Origin: Serpens gallinarum
Lineage (GTDB): Bacteria; Pseudomonadota; Gammaproteobacteria; Pseudomonadales; Pseudomonadaceae
Direction: 5' to 3'
DNA: 64,000 nt
Assembly: GCF_014836765.1 (NCBI RefSeq)
Contig: NZ_JACSQG010000003.1
Location: forward strand, 186,001 to 250,000
Below are positions 47,383 to 59,089 of the stretch, one piece after another. The notes below the pieces were generated by a model. It did no database searches. It was not told the origin of the DNA and was given only the letters and a program-made list of their open reading frames with translations. The first letter of the stretch is position 1, and each line of letters starts with the position of its first letter. A program made the translations under genes and the position numbers.

Positions 47383-50300
47383 TCATACCACCGCCACCCC
47401 TGCCGCACTGCGCCCCATGAATCGGCGGCTGAGGCGGTCGAAGTACAGGTAGATCACCGGCGTGGTGAACAATGTGAGCACCTGGCTGAGTAACAGGCCG
47501 CCGACCAGAACCAGGCCCAGCGGCTGACGTAATTCGGCACCGGAACCCGTGGCCAGCATCAGCGGCACAGCGCCAAACAAGGCCGCCAAGGTAGTCATCA
47601 GGATCGGCCGGAAGCGCAGCAAGGCGGCCTGATGGATAGCCGCCTGCGGGTCCATGCCCTGATGGCGTTCGGCTTCCAGGGCGAAGTCGATCATCATGAT
47701 GGCGTTTTTCTTGACGATACCAATCAGCAGGATGATGCCGATGATGGCAATCAGGCTCAGATCGTTGCCGGACAGCAGCAAGGCCAGTAAGGCGCCGACC
47801 GCAGCGGAAGGTAGCGTGGACAGAATGGTGATCGGGTGGATATAGCTCTCGTAGAGTACGCCGAGCACGATGTACATGGTTGCCACGGCGGCGATGATCA
47901 GCAGCAAGGTACTCGATAGCGAAGCGCGAAACGCTTCAGCCGCGCCCTGGAACTGGCTGACGATGCCACCGGGCAGGCCAATCTCCTGCTCGATCCGCTC
48001 GATGACGTCCACCGCTTCGCCCAGCGATACGCCCGGCGCCAGGTTGAAGGACAGAGTCACCGCCGGGAATTGGCCGATATGGTTGACCAACAGCGGCGTG
48101 GCGCGCTCCTCGATGCTCGCTAGGGAGGACAATGGCACCTGCCCTCCCGCAGCAGTGGCCACATGTACCTGACGTAGCGCTGCCGGACCGAGACGATCGG
48201 CGGCCTGGGTTTCCAGCACCACGCGGTACTGGCTGGCCTGGGTATAGATGGTCGAGATCTGCCGCTGACCGAAAGCGTCATAGAGCGCGTTGTCGATGTC
48301 AGTGACGCTCACTCCAAGGCGTGCGGCCGCATCACGGTCGATGTTGAGGTACACCTGCAGGCCCCGGTTCTGGAGATCGCTGGCCACGTCGCGCAGCTCC
48401 GGCTGCTGACTCAGCGCCTCCACCAATCGGGGCGTCCATTGCCGCAGTAGCTCGTCTTCTGGTGACTCCAGCGTGAACTGGAACTGCGTGCGGCTGACCC
48501 GATCTTCAATGGTCAGGTCCTGTACCGGTTGCAGGTACAGCTCGATGCCCGGGATCTGCGCCAGACCCGAGCGCAAGCGGTCGATCACCTGGCTGGCGGT
48601 GACGTCGCGCTCGGCATGGGGTTTGAGATTGATCAGCAGGCGACCGCTGTTCAAGGTGGCGTTATCACCGTCGACACCGATGTAAGAAGACAGGCTGGCC
48701 ACCGCTGGGTCCTCAAGGATCACCGCCGACAGGCGCTGCTGGCGCTCGCTCATGGCGCGGAAGGAAATGCTTTGCGGCGCCTCGGAAATGCCCTGAATCA
48801 CACCAGTGTCCTGCACCGGGAAAAAACCCTTGGGCACAATTACATACAGCACCACGGTCAGCCCCAGAGTGGCGATGGCGATCAGCAGGGTCAGCGGCTG
48901 GTGACGCAGAACCCACTGCAGGCCAACGTCGTAACGGGCAATCAGCCCATCGATCCAGGCGCCGCTGGCACGGTAGAAGCGGCTTTGCTCTTCCTCGCGT
49001 TCATGCTTGAGAAACAGGGCGCACATCATTGGCGTCAGGGTCAGCGACACCACCAGGGAAATCAGGATGGCCACCGCCAGGGTGATGGCGAATTCCCGGA
49101 ACAACCGGCCGACCACATCGGCCATGAACAGCAGCGGAATCAGCACGGCGATCAACGAGAAGGTCAGCGAGATCAGCGTAAAGCCGATTTGCTTGGCGCC
49201 CTTGAGCGCCGCCTGCAGCGGCGTCTCGCCCTCCTCCAGGTGACGGGCGATGTTTTCCAGCATGACGATGGCGTCATCGACCACGAAACCTGCGGCCACG
49301 GTCAGGGCCATCAGCGTCAGGTTATTGATCGAGAAGCCGGCCAGGTACATGAAGCCGAAGGTGCCGATCAGCGACAGCGGCACGGCAATTGACGGGATCA
49401 CCGTGGCCGACAGTTTGCGCAGGAACAGGAAGGTCACCAGCACCACCAGCGCGACGGCGAGCATCAGCTCGAACTGCACGTCCTTGACCGCCGCGCGGAT
49501 GGTCTGCGTACGGTCGGTAAGCACCATGACGTCGAGATTGGCCGGCAGGCTGGCGGTAATTTGCGGCAGCAGCTCCTGAATCCGATCGACCACCTCGATG
49601 ACGTTGGCGCCCGGCTGACGTTGGATGTTCACCAACACCGCGGCGTTCTGGTTGGCCCAGGCAGCCAGGCGCTCGTTCTCGGCACCGTCGTGAATGGTCG
49701 CCACATCCTTGAGGCGCAAGGCGGCGCCATTCTGATACGTGAGGATCAGTTGCTGGTATTCCTCGACGGATTTGAGCTGGTCGTTGGCATCCAATTGGGA
49801 CACCCGCGTCGGGCCGTCGAAGTTGCCCTTGGGCTGGTTGACGTTGGAACTGGTGATCAGCGCACGCACATCGGAGAGGTTCAGGCCGTAAGCGGCCAGC
49901 GCCTCGGGATTGACCCGGATACGCACCGCCGGGCGCTGCCCGCCGGCCAGGCTGACCAGGCCGACGCCGCTGATCTGCGCCAGTTTTTGCGCCATGCGCG
50001 TGTCCACCAGATCATTGACCTGGGGCAGCGGCATGCTGGGAGAGCTGATCGCCAGCGTCATTACTGGGGTATCCGCCGGGTTGACCTTGTTGTACACCGG
50101 CGGGGCCGGCAGATCGTTGGGCAGCAGGTTGCTGGCCGCGTTGATCGCCGCCTGGACCTCCTGTTCGGCGACGTCCAGGTTCACCTCCAGCGTGAAGCGC
50201 AGGGTAATCACCGAGGCGCCACCGGAACTGGTCGAGGACATCTGCGAAAGGCCCGGCATCTGCCCGAACTGGCGCTCCAGCGGGGCGGTCACCGCACTGG

Positions 50301-50478
50301 TCATCACCTCGGGGCTGGCGCCCGGATACAACGTCATGACGCGGATGGTCGGGTAATCCACCTCGGGCAAGGCCGAAACCGGCAACAGCCGGTAAGCGAT
50401 CACCCCGCTGAGGAAGATCGCCACCATGATCAGCGTGGTGGCGACCGGACGAAGAATGAAGGACCGCGAGATGTTCAT
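47383..50478 (-). CDS. muxB: RND efflux transporter MuxB
   Basis: A 1031-residue RND pump, opening [20 protein letters not shown]. The proton-relay Asp401-Asp402 in [17 protein letters not shown] is present. It pairs with MuxC into the active complex; both are needed in the related MdtBC. Its start overlaps the muxA stop by ATGA. 115 bases of repeat separate it from muxC. Confidence 0.95.
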   Translation of the reverse strand: MNISRSFILRPVATTLIMVAIFLSGVIAYRLLPVSALPEVDYPTIRVMTLYPGASPEVMTSAVTAPLERQFGQMPGLSQMSSTSSGGASVITLRFTLEVNLDVAEQEVQAAINAASNLLPNDLPAPPVYNKVNPADTPVMTLAISSPSMPLPQVNDLVDTRMAQKLAQISGVGLVSLAGGQRPAVRIRVNPEALAAYGLNLSDVRALITSSNVNQPKGNFDGPTRVSQLDANDQLKSVEEYQQLILTYQNGAALRLKDVATIHDGAENERLAAWANQNAAVLVNIQRQPGANVIEVVDRIQELLPQITASLPANLDVMVLTDRTQTIRAAVKDVQFELMLAVALVVLVTFLFLRKLSATVIPSIAVPLSLIGTFGFMYLAGFSINNLTLMALTVAAGFVVDDAIVMLENIARHLEEGETPLQAALKGAKQIGFTLISLTFSLIAVLIPLLFMADVVGRLFREFAITLAVAILISLVVSLTLTPMMCALFLKHEREEEQSRFYRASGAWIDGLIARYDVGLQWVLRHQPLTLLIAIATLGLTVVLYVIVPKGFFPVQDTGVIQGISEAPQSISFRAMSERQQRLSAVILEDPAVASLSSYIGVDGDNATLNSGRLLINLKPHAERDVTASQVIDRLRSGLAQIPGIELYLQPVQDLTIEDRVSRTQFQFTLESPEDELLRQWTPRLVEALSQQPELRDVASDLQNRGLQVYLNIDRDAAARLGVSVTDIDNALYDAFGQRQISTIYTQASQYRVVLETQAADRLGPAALRQVHVATAAGGQVPLSSLASIEERATPLLVNHIGQFPAVTLSFNLAPGVSLGEAVDVIERIEQEIGLPGGIVSQFQGAAEAFRASLSSTLLLIIAAVATMYIVLGVLYESYIHPITILSTLPSAAVGALLALLLSGNDLSLIAIIGIILLIGIVKKNAIMMIDFALEAERHQGMDPQAAIHQAALLRFRPILMTTLAALFGAVPLMLATGSGAELRQPLGLVLVGGLLLSQVLTLFTTPVIYLYFDRLSRRFMGRSAAGVAVV

Positions 50479-51677
50479 GCGTTGGGTGCTGCGGAATGGG
50501 TTACCTGGGCCGGGGTGTCGGAAATCACCTCCACCACCGAACCGTTGCGCAGGCGGTCGGTGCCTTCCAGCACCAGGCGCTCACCGGGCTCGACGCCACT
50601 TTCCACCAGCGTGGTTGCGCCGTCGCTGAGTCCGACTCGCACATCGCGCAGTTGTACCTTGTCGCCCTCGCCCACCACATACACGAAGGTGCCGCGCGAG
50701 CCGTACTGCAAGGCGGCGGAAGGAATCAGCAAGGCCTGCTCGCGGGTGCTGACGCGCAGGCGGACATTGACGAACTGATTGGGGAACAGACGCTGATCGG
50801 CATTTTCGAACCGTGCCTTGAGGCGCAGGGTGCCGGTAGCGGTGTCGATCTGGTTGTCCAGACTGTGCAACTGCCCCTCGGTCAGCAGGTTGCGCTCGCT
50901 GCGATCCCAGGCTTCCACCTGCAGCTCGCGGCCGTTGCGCAATTGCTCAAGCACTTGCGGCACGTCGCCCTCCGGCAAGGTGAAACTCACCGCAATAGGT
51001 TGGGTCTGGGTAATGCTCACCAGCACGGTGCTGTCATTACTGGCCAGCAAGTTGCCGATATCGACCTGGCGCAGGCCGAGACGCCCGGGAATGGGTGCGC
51101 GGATTTCGGTGAATTGCAGATTCAGGTGCGCCTCTTCCACCGCCGCCTGGTTGGCCTTGATCTGCCCCTGGTACTGGGCAACCAGTGCCTGCTGGGTATC
51201 CAGGGTCTGCTTGGCAATGGAGTCTTCGGCATACAGTCCCTGATAGCGGGACAGATCGATTTCAGCGTTTCTCAATTGCGCGCGAGTCTGTTGCAACTGC
51301 CCTTCTGCGAGACGCAGCGCAGTCTGGTAAGGGCGTGGGTCGATCACCGCCAGCAGGTCGCCGGCCTCTACCTTCTGGCCTTCCTCAAACAACACCTTGA
51401 CCAGTTCACCCCCGACGCGGGCACGCACATTGGCGGTGTTGTAAGCAGTAACAGTGCCCAGCGCCTTGAGCTCGACAGGAAAATCGCCACGGCTGACCTC
51501 GGCCACCCGCACCGGCACCGGACCGTTGAAACCGAAGCGGCCGCCCGGACCGGCAGGCGCCTTGCTGCCACTGCTCGGCCACAACCACCAGACCAACGCG
51601 GCGGCCACCACAAGGACCAGCACCCACCACCAACGGCGGAAAGAACGTGAAGAGGAAGACAGACTCGACTCGGACAT
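50475..51677 (-). CDS. muxA: membrane-fusion protein MuxA
   Basis: A 400-residue periplasmic adaptor with one N-terminal inner-membrane anchor (about 18-36, [18 protein letters not shown]). Features are the lipoyl half-motif [20 protein letters not shown], the helical hairpin [20 protein letters not shown] and the second lipoyl half ([20 protein letters not shown]). It connects MuxBC to OpmB. The ATG at 51677 is preferred to a TTG nine bases upstream. No regulator gene lies adjacent; the 159 bases upstream hold no recognised operator. Confidence 0.93.
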   Translation of the reverse strand: MSESSLSSSSRSFRRWWWVLVLVVAAALVWWLWPSSGSKAPAGPGGRFGFNGPVPVRVAEVSRGDFPVELKALGTVTAYNTANVRARVGGELVKVLFEEGQKVEAGDLLAVIDPRPYQTALRLAEGQLQQTRAQLRNAEIDLSRYQGLYAEDSIAKQTLDTQQALVAQYQGQIKANQAAVEEAHLNLQFTEIRAPIPGRLGLRQVDIGNLLASNDSTVLVSITQTQPIAVSFTLPEGDVPQVLEQLRNGRELQVEAWDRSERNLLTEGQLHSLDNQIDTATGTLRLKARFENADQRLFPNQFVNVRLRVSTREQALLIPSAALQYGSRGTFVYVVGEGDKVQLRDVRVGLSDGATTLVESGVEPGERLVLEGTDRLRNGSVVEVISDTPAQVTHSAAPNA

Positions 51678-51836
51678 GACGGGCAATCATCAACAAAGGA
51701 GTCAGCACGATAAGGACAAGCGGCAGACAAGCAAAGGAGATTTACCGCTCCTTTACCCCTAACAGCTAAAGGGTCGCAGTGATTTTGCTACTGGGGTGAA
51801 TAGGTGCGGGTCGCGCTGGCTTTCCGAACGCAGTGG

Positions 51837-52148
51837 CTAGCCAGGCTCTTTGATCCACATCGGAGTCAGCCGGCTCACCTCGGGAGCGCCCGCTAGCAGC
51901 GGCTCGACGGCTTCGAGGTAAACGGCATAGTTGGGATGAGCCAGAAACGCCTCTGCTGCTTCCGGCGAGGCATAGCACTGGAAGGCACAGATCGAGTTCG
52001 GATCGGCATCATCGAAGCAGTAGAAATAGTCAGTATGCCCGGCGTTGGCTGCAATGGCGGGAGCCATGTGTTTCATCCATACAGCCCGTACCTCATCACG
52101 CTTGCCGGGACGGGTCTTGTGCCTGATAAACAAGGCGGTCTGCGACAT
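51837..52148 (-). CDS. antibiotic-biosynthesis-monooxygenase-fold (ABM) protein
   Basis: A 103-residue ferredoxin-like protein of the ABM family, which includes YgiN-type quinol monooxygenases and heme-degrading enzymes; the substrate is unknown. The family profile is TALFIRHKTRPGKRDEVRAV and the C-terminal TPMWIKEPG. The His/Asn/Trp set of heme-degrading IsdG is not evident, so quinone chemistry is more likely. It follows tpx on the same strand, after a terminator hairpin. Confidence 0.82.
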   Translation of the reverse strand: MSQTALFIRHKTRPGKRDEVRAVWMKHMAPAIAANAGHTDYFYCFDDADPNSICAFQCYASPEAAEAFLAHPNYAVYLEAVEPLLAGAPEVSRLTPMWIKEPG

Positions 52149-52180
52149 TTTGCAATCCTCGGTGTGCGGTGAAAGCGAAA

Positions 52181-52208
52181 GCGGCCTGCGGAAGACTCCG
52201 CAGGCCGC
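52181..52208 (-). terminator. terminator hairpin after tpx
   Basis: GCGGCCTGCGGA (52181-52192) pairs exactly with TCCGCAGGCCGC (52197-52208) around AGAC. On the minus strand it is followed by TTTCGCTTTC, so termination of tpx transcripts is likely. Confidence 0.8.
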
Positions 52209-52214
52209 AGGAAC

Positions 52215-52712
52215 TTACAGCGCAGCCAGGGCAGACGTGTAATTGGGCTCCTGGCCGATTTCGCTGACCAGTTCGCTGTGCAGGACCTTGTCCTGCTCGT
52301 CCAGAACCACCACCGCACGGGCAGCCAGACCGGTCATCGGACCTTCGGCAATGGCGACGCCGTAGGTTTCCAGGAACTCGCGGCCACGCATGGTCGACAG
52401 GTTGACCACATTGTCCAGGCCTTCGGCGGCGCAGAAGCGCTTCTGGGCGAACGGCAGGTCGGCGGAGATGCACAGCACGACTGTATTGCTCAACTTGCCG
52501 GCTTCAACGTTGAATTTGCGCACACTGGTGGCGCAGGTCGGCGTGTCAACGCTCGGGAAGATATTCAGCACTTTGCGCTTGCCGGCAAAGCTGGCGAGGG
52601 TGACGTCGGCAAGATCCTGGCCCACCAGGGTGAACGCCGGCGCCTGCTGGCCAGCCTGCGGGAGGTTGCCGGAAACTTCGATGGGGTTGCCACGCATGGT
52701 CACTTGAGTCAT
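52215..52712 (-). CDS. tpx: thiol peroxidase Tpx
   Basis: A 165-residue atypical 2-Cys peroxiredoxin reducing lipid and other hydroperoxides with thioredoxin. Peroxidatic Cys60 ([12 protein letters not shown]) and resolving Cys94 (KRFCAAEG) are present; an extra Cys81 follows in [11 protein letters not shown]. Length and motifs are normal. It is monocistronic with a hairpin after the stop. Confidence 0.95.
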   Translation of the reverse strand: MTQVTMRGNPIEVSGNLPQAGQQAPAFTLVGQDLADVTLASFAGKRKVLNIFPSVDTPTCATSVRKFNVEAGKLSNTVVLCISADLPFAQKRFCAAEGLDNVVNLSTMRGREFLETYGVAIAEGPMTGLAARAVVVLDEQDKVLHSELVSEIGQEPNYTSALAAL

Positions 52713-52865
52713 TGGATATATCCTTCTTGATGGGAATTGCTGACCTGCCTATTTAAGCAGGTCCGGTAGACATCCGGACGACGAGCTTAACAGCCGCATT
52801 CGGTCTCCACAGCAGTAACCGCACGGATGATCGAAGCCGGGCCGGAGTATTGTTGGCCGCCTGGA

Positions 52866-55800
52866 TCAGAAATCCCTTCGATAGAAGATATCCAGCGAGC
52901 TGGCCAGCCCGCTGGCCGCTTCCAAAAACACCCGGCGGCTCAAGCGGTAGCGCAGCGCCAGGGTGTTGACTGGCTCGAACACGCCTACCCCGTAGCTCAG
53001 GCTCAGGCGATCGGAAATCCGCCCGCTGGCCACCACGCTGGTGCTGCCACCGCTGCCTTCAGTTTCCAGCAGGAAATCCTTGATGCCCAATTGGCGGGCG
53101 ATATTGCCGGTGATGCCCGCACTGCCAGCCAATCCCAGCCCCAGAGCTGCCTGAGCAAGCAAGGCGCTGTCTCCCGTGTCGTCGTCACCACCCCCCAGCG
53201 GTCGCCCGAGAACCAAATAAGACAGGGCCTGCTCCTGGCTCATGGCCGGCTCGGAAAAAATCTGCGTGCGCGGCGCAGCGGCGCTGCCGCTGATTCTCAA
53301 CCCGGCAATCACGTCATCAACCCGGCGAATGGCTTCGACATCCAGGAAAGGCTGATCGATGGGACCGACAAACAACAAGCGTGCCCGGCGAATGGTCAGG
53401 CGCTGACCATAGGCGCGGTAACGGCCTCGGTTCAAACTGAGCTCGCCACGAGTGTCGAGGTTGTCGCCGATATGAATGCCACCGGCCACGTCTGCGGTTA
53501 ACCCGAAACCCGAAAAGCTTAGTTCTTCCTGGCCAACCACGACGTCGATATCCATGCGCAGGGGTAATGCTGCCTTCTGCTCCGGTGCTTCCTCGCCGAC
53601 GATCACCACATCCGAAGACAATTTCACGGTCGACGGCGGCAATTCACGAATGGTGATGGCGCCTCTGGGCACGTCCACTTTGCCGCTCAGCGACAAGGCT
53701 TCGTCCGTCATGGCGATGCGCAGGTCAGGCGCCACTTCAAGCTCGGCGTAGGGAGCAATTACCACTGGCAGGCGGCTGCCCTGAATGCGTACATCCACCT
53801 GCAGGGTGGGTTGCCACGCAACGCTGCCACCGATACGGCCCTGCCCTTGAGTGCCGCTGCGCCAGTTGCCATCCAGGCTCACCTGCTGGCCCGCGATGCG
53901 CGCCTGCACCTGCAAGTCCTCAATGGCCATGGGGAGCTCGCCGCCAGACATATGGCCGTCGGTCAAGCGCACTTCGCCTTCAACCAACGGCGCTTGCAGG
54001 CTGCCGGCGAGGCGGCCACTGCCATTAATCTGTCCTTCCAGGCGCGCCACCTGCGGCACGAAGGGGCGCGCCACAGCCAGATTTAGCCCGCGCAGGGAGA
54101 AATCACCGCTCAGGGGTTTGATCTCCTGACGCGGGTCAATACGCGCCTGCAGCGTCAGTTCACCCAGTTGGCCGCCATCGAAACGCAGGTTCACGTCCAC
54201 CTGTTCGGGCTTCAATTGGCTGTCCAGGCGCAACTGGCGATAGGGAAACTCCACCCATTGATCCTGTTCGCGTTCAGGGTCGCGCAGGCGCAGGCGGCCC
54301 TGCCCGGCATCAACCAGAATGCGTCCACTCGGACCGCTGGCCGGCAGGTCCAACGCCACCTCGGCATCGAGCTCCCCCTGCCACTGGAAATCGTCCGGCA
54401 GCCATGCCGCCAGGCTGTTGAGGGGGAAATCACGCAAGCGGTAGCGAATCCGCGGATCCGGCATCAGCCGCTGCTCTTCGCCGCATAGGCTGGCCGCGCC
54501 GGACCGCCAACAATGGGCGCCGAGCGTCAGTTGACCGTCGGCGCGGCGTTCGATCGGTGCGGCTTGCTGTAGTTGCCAGCGCTGCCCGGCGGCAGCGAGC
54601 AGCGCTTCACTGAGCTGACCCTGCCAGTTCCAGCCGCCCTCAGAATCACCTTCCAACTGGCCGGCCAGATTGAGTTCAGCCTGAATTTGTTCACCCTCCA
54701 GACGCAGGGCCACAGCTTGCTCCTGACGATTGCCTTGGCCGTTCAAGGTCAGCTCGCCGATCTCGGTGTCGCCAGAACGGATCTCCCGCGCCTGCAGGCT
54801 GAGGTGAGCTTGCTGCTGCTGATCGAGACGAGCTTTAAGGACCAGGCTGGCGATACGCTGCTCATCCAGACGCAATTGCTGGCCTTGCAGATCCAGCCTG
54901 GCTTGCGGTGCTTCGCGCGTGCCGGCCAGATCCAGGCGTCCGTTGGCGCTGCCGCGCAAACCCGGCCACAGCTGATTGAGCTTGCCCAGCGCCAGATTCA
55001 CTTGGCCCTGCAACTGCCCGTTCAGGCCGCCGCGCCCCTGAATGCGGTTGTCGCCCAGGCGCAGATCCAGACGTGGCAACTGCCAGGAAGGTCCTGCTGC
55101 GTTGGCATCCAACAGCAGCGCAGCGGATTGGCCACGGAGCTGGCCCTGCAATTCGATGTTCGCTTGCAGCTGCAGATCCTCTCCCTGCAGTCGGCCTTCG
55201 CTGCGCAGCGGACCGCCCAGCTGCCCCGGCAGTTCTGCGACCCAGTAAGACGGATCGAGCTGCTCCAGCTGCAAGGCGGTTTTCCACGTGATGGCGTCGG
55301 CGAAGCCCAGGCTCAATTGTCCTTCGGCGCGCCCCTGCCCCGCCTGAACCTGCAGCGAGGGGAAGTGCACCTGGCTCAGGTCGCCGCTGACCGGGCTGGA
55401 CACGGTGAACGGCCCGGCTGGACCCTGCAACCGAGCATCGAAATTGCCCAGGTAGTTGCCATCGCGGTAATGCACCTGTGCATGCATCTGTTCCAGGTTT
55501 ACCGGCGGCTCGTCCATGGGATACAGATGCAACCAGGGAAATGCCTGCCAGTCCAGCGTCGCGTCGGCAACGAATCCCTCGTGCCATTCCAGCCGGCCTT
55601 CGAGTTGCACATGTTGCTGCTCGCCGGCATCCAGGCGCAGTGCCTGGATGTCTGCGCCCTGCGCCGTGACGCGACCTGCCAGGCTGAGCTCTATTGGCGC
55701 TGCCTGCGCGGGCAGGCGCGCCGAACCGTTGATGCGGTAGCCGGCCTGCAAATCGCCCTCCGCCTGCAGATTGAGGCGATTGAGCGTCAGGGTGTCAGGT

Positions 55801-56573
55801 AATGCCGCGCTCGCTTTGAAACCCTCAGCGCGTAAACGCAGCGTTGCAGGCACGCTCTCGACCAGCGGCTGCACATCGCCTTCCAGCCGCCCTTGCAGGT
55901 AGCCCGTACTGTTGACGATCAGTTGCAGGTTTTTTTGCAGCTCGCCATGGGCTTGCAGCGTCAGCGACCACTCTCGTCCATCGGGTGCGGGCAGCTTCAG
56001 GGTGCCGGATGTCGTCAGTGGCCAGTTTCCTTGCGGATCGAGCTGTCCCTGCAGAACCAGACTCATCTCATCGCGCCGCACACGCAGGCTGTCGATCCGC
56101 AGGCCAACTTCAGTCCAGTGGGCGTTTAGCTGCAGGTCGCGCAGCTGTTCTTCGCCGTTGAGGACCAGGCGGCCCACACGCGCATTGGTCACTTGTATGG
56201 CAAGCGGCAGGCGCAGGGTTGGCAGCGACAGCGGTCCGGTATCTTCGGTCGGTTCGCCGGGAGGGAAGTCGAGGGTGACCTCATCGGCCGATAACTCCTT
56301 TACACACAGACGCAAGCGCAGCAAGCAGCGTGGTGACCAATTAAAGCCCGGCGCCACCAGCTCAACGCGGCTCTCACCCTGTTGCCAGGTCAATTCTTCG
56401 GCGCGCCACTGGGTAGCCAGCCGGCCTTCGAAACCGTGCACGCTCAGACCCGGTACGCGCGCCATCAGCCAGCGGCTGCCAGCCTCGCTGCCCAGTAACA
56501 CAGCCGAGGCCAGCACCAACAAGGCGATAACACTCGACAGGCCTATCAGGCCCCATTTCAAACCCGCCCTCAC
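52866..56573 (-). CDS. tamB: translocation and assembly module protein TamB
   Basis: A 1235-residue inner-membrane-anchored periplasmic protein that partners TamA and takes part in lipid transport and outer-membrane protein assembly. One signal anchor lies at about 8-30 (GLIGLSSVIALLVLASAVLL). The long beta-taco repeat region is Leu/Gln-rich, and the C-terminal DUF490 domain contains RRVDDVIAGLRISGSAAAPR and LSYLVLGRPLGGG. The stop precedes tpx by 153 bases and its start overlaps tamA by ATGA. Confidence 0.94.
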   Translation of the reverse strand: MRAGLKWGLIGLSSVIALLVLASAVLLGSEAGSRWLMARVPGLSVHGFEGRLATQWRAEELTWQQGESRVELVAPGFNWSPRCLLRLRLCVKELSADEVTLDFPPGEPTEDTGPLSLPTLRLPLAIQVTNARVGRLVLNGEEQLRDLQLNAHWTEVGLRIDSLRVRRDEMSLVLQGQLDPQGNWPLTTSGTLKLPAPDGREWSLTLQAHGELQKNLQLIVNSTGYLQGRLEGDVQPLVESVPATLRLRAEGFKASAALPDTLTLNRLNLQAEGDLQAGYRINGSARLPAQAAPIELSLAGRVTAQGADIQALRLDAGEQQHVQLEGRLEWHEGFVADATLDWQAFPWLHLYPMDEPPVNLEQMHAQVHYRDGNYLGNFDARLQGPAGPFTVSSPVSGDLSQVHFPSLQVQAGQGRAEGQLSLGFADAITWKTALQLEQLDPSYWVAELPGQLGGPLRSEGRLQGEDLQLQANIELQGQLRGQSAALLLDANAAGPSWQLPRLDLRLGDNRIQGRGGLNGQLQGQVNLALGKLNQLWPGLRGSANGRLDLAGTREAPQARLDLQGQQLRLDEQRIASLVLKARLDQQQQAHLSLQAREIRSGDTEIGELTLNGQGNRQEQAVALRLEGEQIQAELNLAGQLEGDSEGGWNWQGQLSEALLAAAGQRWQLQQAAPIERRADGQLTLGAHCWRSGAASLCGEEQRLMPDPRIRYRLRDFPLNSLAAWLPDDFQWQGELDAEVALDLPASGPSGRILVDAGQGRLRLRDPEREQDQWVEFPYRQLRLDSQLKPEQVDVNLRFDGGQLGELTLQARIDPRQEIKPLSGDFSLRGLNLAVARPFVPQVARLEGQINGSGRLAGSLQAPLVEGEVRLTDGHMSGGELPMAIEDLQVQARIAGQQVSLDGNWRSGTQGQGRIGGSVAWQPTLQVDVRIQGSRLPVVIAPYAELEVAPDLRIAMTDEALSLSGKVDVPRGAITIRELPPSTVKLSSDVVIVGEEAPEQKAALPLRMDIDVVVGQEELSFSGFGLTADVAGGIHIGDNLDTRGELSLNRGRYRAYGQRLTIRRARLLFVGPIDQPFLDVEAIRRVDDVIAGLRISGSAAAPRTQIFSEPAMSQEQALSYLVLGRPLGGGDDDTGDSALLAQAALGLGLAGSAGITGNIARQLGIKDFLLETEGSGGSTSVVASGRISDRLSLSYGVGVFEPVNTLALRYRLSRRVFLEAASGLASSLDIFYRRDF

Positions 56574-58291
56574 AATTCCGGTCCCATGGAAAAGTGCAGG
56601 CGTACGCCCTTCTCGCCATCCAAAGGCGTGGCCAGGTCCAGGCGCAACGGCCCGACCGGCGATACCCAGCGAATGCCGACGCCGACACCGGTCATCAATG
56701 ACGGGAATTCGAGCGAGTTGAAGGAGTTGCCCTGGTCAACGAAGGTTGCCAGCCGCCAGGTGGGTGTCAGCGCATATTGATACTCGGCGCTGACGGCAAA
56801 CATATACCGGCCGCCAACGCGATCGCCCTGGGAGTTGGTGGGCGACAGGCTCTGGTAGTCGTAGCCGCGTACGCTCTGGTCACCCCCTGCGAAGAAACGC
56901 AGCGAGGGCGGCACCGTGGTGTAGTCGTCGGTCCAGCTGCCGCCAAGCTGCACGCGTCCGAGCAGGCGGTGGCGGTCAGCCAAGGTGGTGAGGCCCCGCA
57001 ACCCCGCTTCGCCGTGCACCAGGCTGGCATCCGAGAGTATGCCTTCCTGAGCTGCGGACACTTCAAACTGCACCCGATAGCCTCGGCTGGGATCGAGTCG
57101 ATTATCACTGTTCAAGTAGGAGTAACCGATGCCCGGCATCAACAGGGTACTGATTCCGGAGTCATCGCCCAGGCGGTATTCTTCATGTTGCCACTTCAGC
57201 GAAATCACCCGCTGCCAGCCGTTCGGGCGCAGGCTGTGCCATTCCGGCCCGACGGTCAGCAAGCGGCTCAGGCTGTCAGTATCGGCCAATTCTTCATACT
57301 GATAACCGCCGGCCAGGCGCAACTTGTCGGTCAGCGGTTTATCGCCGGGCATGTCATACCACAGGCCGATGTTTTGCCGTGGGGCAGACAATTCGGTTTC
57401 CACCCCGTAGCTGTGTCCCTGAGGATTGCGCCAGTGACGCGTCCAGTTGAAGCGTCCACGCGGGCCCACGTCGGTGGAGTAACCCAGACCGACACCAAAA
57501 GTGCGCGGCTTGCGCGTGGTCAATTGCACATCGATGGGCATCACGCCGCCCTGCGCCGTGGCCGGTGTGGCGTCGACCCGCACACTTTCGAAGTAGCCAC
57601 TGGACTGCAAATTCAGGTGCAGCTCGGCAATCAGCTCGCTGTCGTAAGGCGTGGCGGGCTCGAACGGCACCATGCGTCGCAGCAGCTCATCATCGAAGGG
57701 CGAATCGCCACTGAAGCTGACGTCACCAAAACGGTAACGCTCGCCGCTCTGGTAGATCAGCTCGATGTCGGCGTAACCTTCTGCCGGGTCGATCTGCAGT
57801 TGCTGACGGTCGAAGCGGCCGGAAAAATAGCCATAGCGCGCGGCCTGGCTCTCGATGCGGCTTTTGACGCTTTCATAGTTTCCATGGTGCAGCTGCTGGC
57901 CAGGCCGCAGCTCGGATAGATCCGGCAAGGTAAAGGTACGTTGTTGCGCAGCCGGCCCCTCGATGCGCACGGTGACGTTGCGCAAGGTTACCGGCTCTCC
58001 CCGTTCAATGCGTACCGTCAGCCTGGGTGTTGCGCTGTCACTCACTTCGGTCGTGATCCGCGTCTGGTAATAACCGAGGGCCTCGGCAGCCTGACGGGCC
58101 TGAGCGGCGGCGGTGCGGCTGCGTTGTAGCAGCGCGGCGCGGTCCAGGTCCTCCAGCTCACCGATATAGCCTTCGACGTTTTCCTTGAGGGCGGCATTAT
58201 TCGGCGTGACACGCACACGCAATTGATCGGCAAATATCGGCGCTGCCAGCAGAAACAGCAGCACGCCGAAGCCTTTTCTACGAATCGACAT
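56570..58291 (-). CDS. tamA: translocation and assembly module protein TamA (Omp85 family)
   Basis: A 573-residue outer-membrane protein with signal peptide (1-21, ending AAPIFA before DQLRVRV), three POTRA domains (about 22-260) and a 16-strand barrel. The Omp85 motif VRGYDYQSL is present, and the C-terminus is LHFSMGPEL. The ATG at 58291 is preferred to the in-frame codon at 58309. It overlaps tamB and may be co-transcribed with the GNAT gene upstream (60-base gap). Confidence 0.95.
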   Translation of the reverse strand: MSIRRKGFGVLLFLLAAPIFADQLRVRVTPNNAALKENVEGYIGELEDLDRAALLQRSRTAAAQARQAAEALGYYQTRITTEVSDSATPRLTVRIERGEPVTLRNVTVRIEGPAAQQRTFTLPDLSELRPGQQLHHGNYESVKSRIESQAARYGYFSGRFDRQQLQIDPAEGYADIELIYQSGERYRFGDVSFSGDSPFDDELLRRMVPFEPATPYDSELIAELHLNLQSSGYFESVRVDATPATAQGGVMPIDVQLTTRKPRTFGVGLGYSTDVGPRGRFNWTRHWRNPQGHSYGVETELSAPRQNIGLWYDMPGDKPLTDKLRLAGGYQYEELADTDSLSRLLTVGPEWHSLRPNGWQRVISLKWQHEEYRLGDDSGISTLLMPGIGYSYLNSDNRLDPSRGYRVQFEVSAAQEGILSDASLVHGEAGLRGLTTLADRHRLLGRVQLGGSWTDDYTTVPPSLRFFAGGDQSVRGYDYQSLSPTNSQGDRVGGRYMFAVSAEYQYALTPTWRLATFVDQGNSFNSLEFPSLMTGVGVGIRWVSPVGPLRLDLATPLDGEKGVRLHFSMGPEL

Positions 58292-58351
58292 GGCCGCGCA
58301 TGCTACCACGAGGTTTATTGCGCCCCTCTAACCGAATGTGGGTGTTGGGGC

Positions 58352-59005
58352 TCATCCTTGCGAACTGGACAGTGCGTAAGGATTGGCATGGAAAAAGACC
58401 TGCTCACGAATCGGCCCAATCGCCACTTCGCCAATATTCTGATAGCCGTGGCGCTGGAAAAACTCCAGGTTACGGTTGTTGCCCGTGGACAGGACGATAC
58501 CCCGCGAGTGGGCATCCTGGGCACACCAGTCATGCACGGCAGCAAGCATTTGTTCTCCGTAATACTGCCCTTGCAGGCTGGGCTGCACACCAAGCAGCGG
58601 CAATAGATGAAACGCATCCGACGGCACACAAGCCATGACCGCCTCGTGATAGTCCAGGTAGCGTCGGGTGGAACGAAAGCCTGCGGTGAGCAGCATGCGC
58701 AGCCGCCAGGGCCAGCTTTCAGTGACCTCCAGGCGCCGTTGGGGCGGTGAAATCAAGGCCACGCCAATCAGGCGATCATCGAGCATCAGCCCCAGCGCAG
58801 GACGCTGTTCACCGACGTGCTTGCGCATCAATTCGCGAATCGTCGCGCGCAGCCGATGGTCATAACCGGGACGATCGGCTTCGAACAGGTACCTGAAGGT
58901 GGGATCATCGCGGTAGGCGTGATACAGCAGCGAACTGGCTTCGGGGCCATAGCCGCGGTCAAGTGCGCACACGTTGGCAGGTCTGGCGGGCTGGCTTCCG
59001 GGCAT
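58352..59005 (-). CDS. GNAT-family N-acetyltransferase
   Basis: A 217-residue acetyltransferase-fold protein; substrate unknown. The acetyl-CoA region is [20 protein letters not shown], followed by [20 protein letters not shown], typical GNAT motifs A and B. The ATG at 59005 has a strong GGGGGAGA site; the in-frame codon at 59044 is disfavoured. It is divergent from xthA across 174 bases containing a large palindrome. Confidence 0.87.
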   Translation of the reverse strand: MPGSQPARPANVCALDRGYGPEASSLLYHAYRDDPTFRYLFEADRPGYDHRLRATIRELMRKHVGEQRPALGLMLDDRLIGVALISPPQRRLEVTESWPWRLRMLLTAGFRSTRRYLDYHEAVMACVPSDAFHLLPLLGVQPSLQGQYYGEQMLAAVHDWCAQDAHSRGIVLSTGNNRNLEFFQRHGYQNIGEVAIGPIREQVFFHANPYALSSSQG

Positions 59006-59089
59006 GGAGGTCTCCCCCTTGTCGTTATGGTTGGTAGTCGGCAAAAGGACGGTAGCCGGTCGCCATGGACACTGCCATGGCAGGGTCTA

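Noticed and set aside
49561-50778. Plus-strand open frame opposite muxB and muxA
   Set aside because: It spans the junction of two firm genes on the other strand and has no plausible domain.
54573-55802. Plus-strand open frame of about 409 codons opposite tamB
   Set aside because: It is antisense to the firm TamB gene with no recognisable domain.
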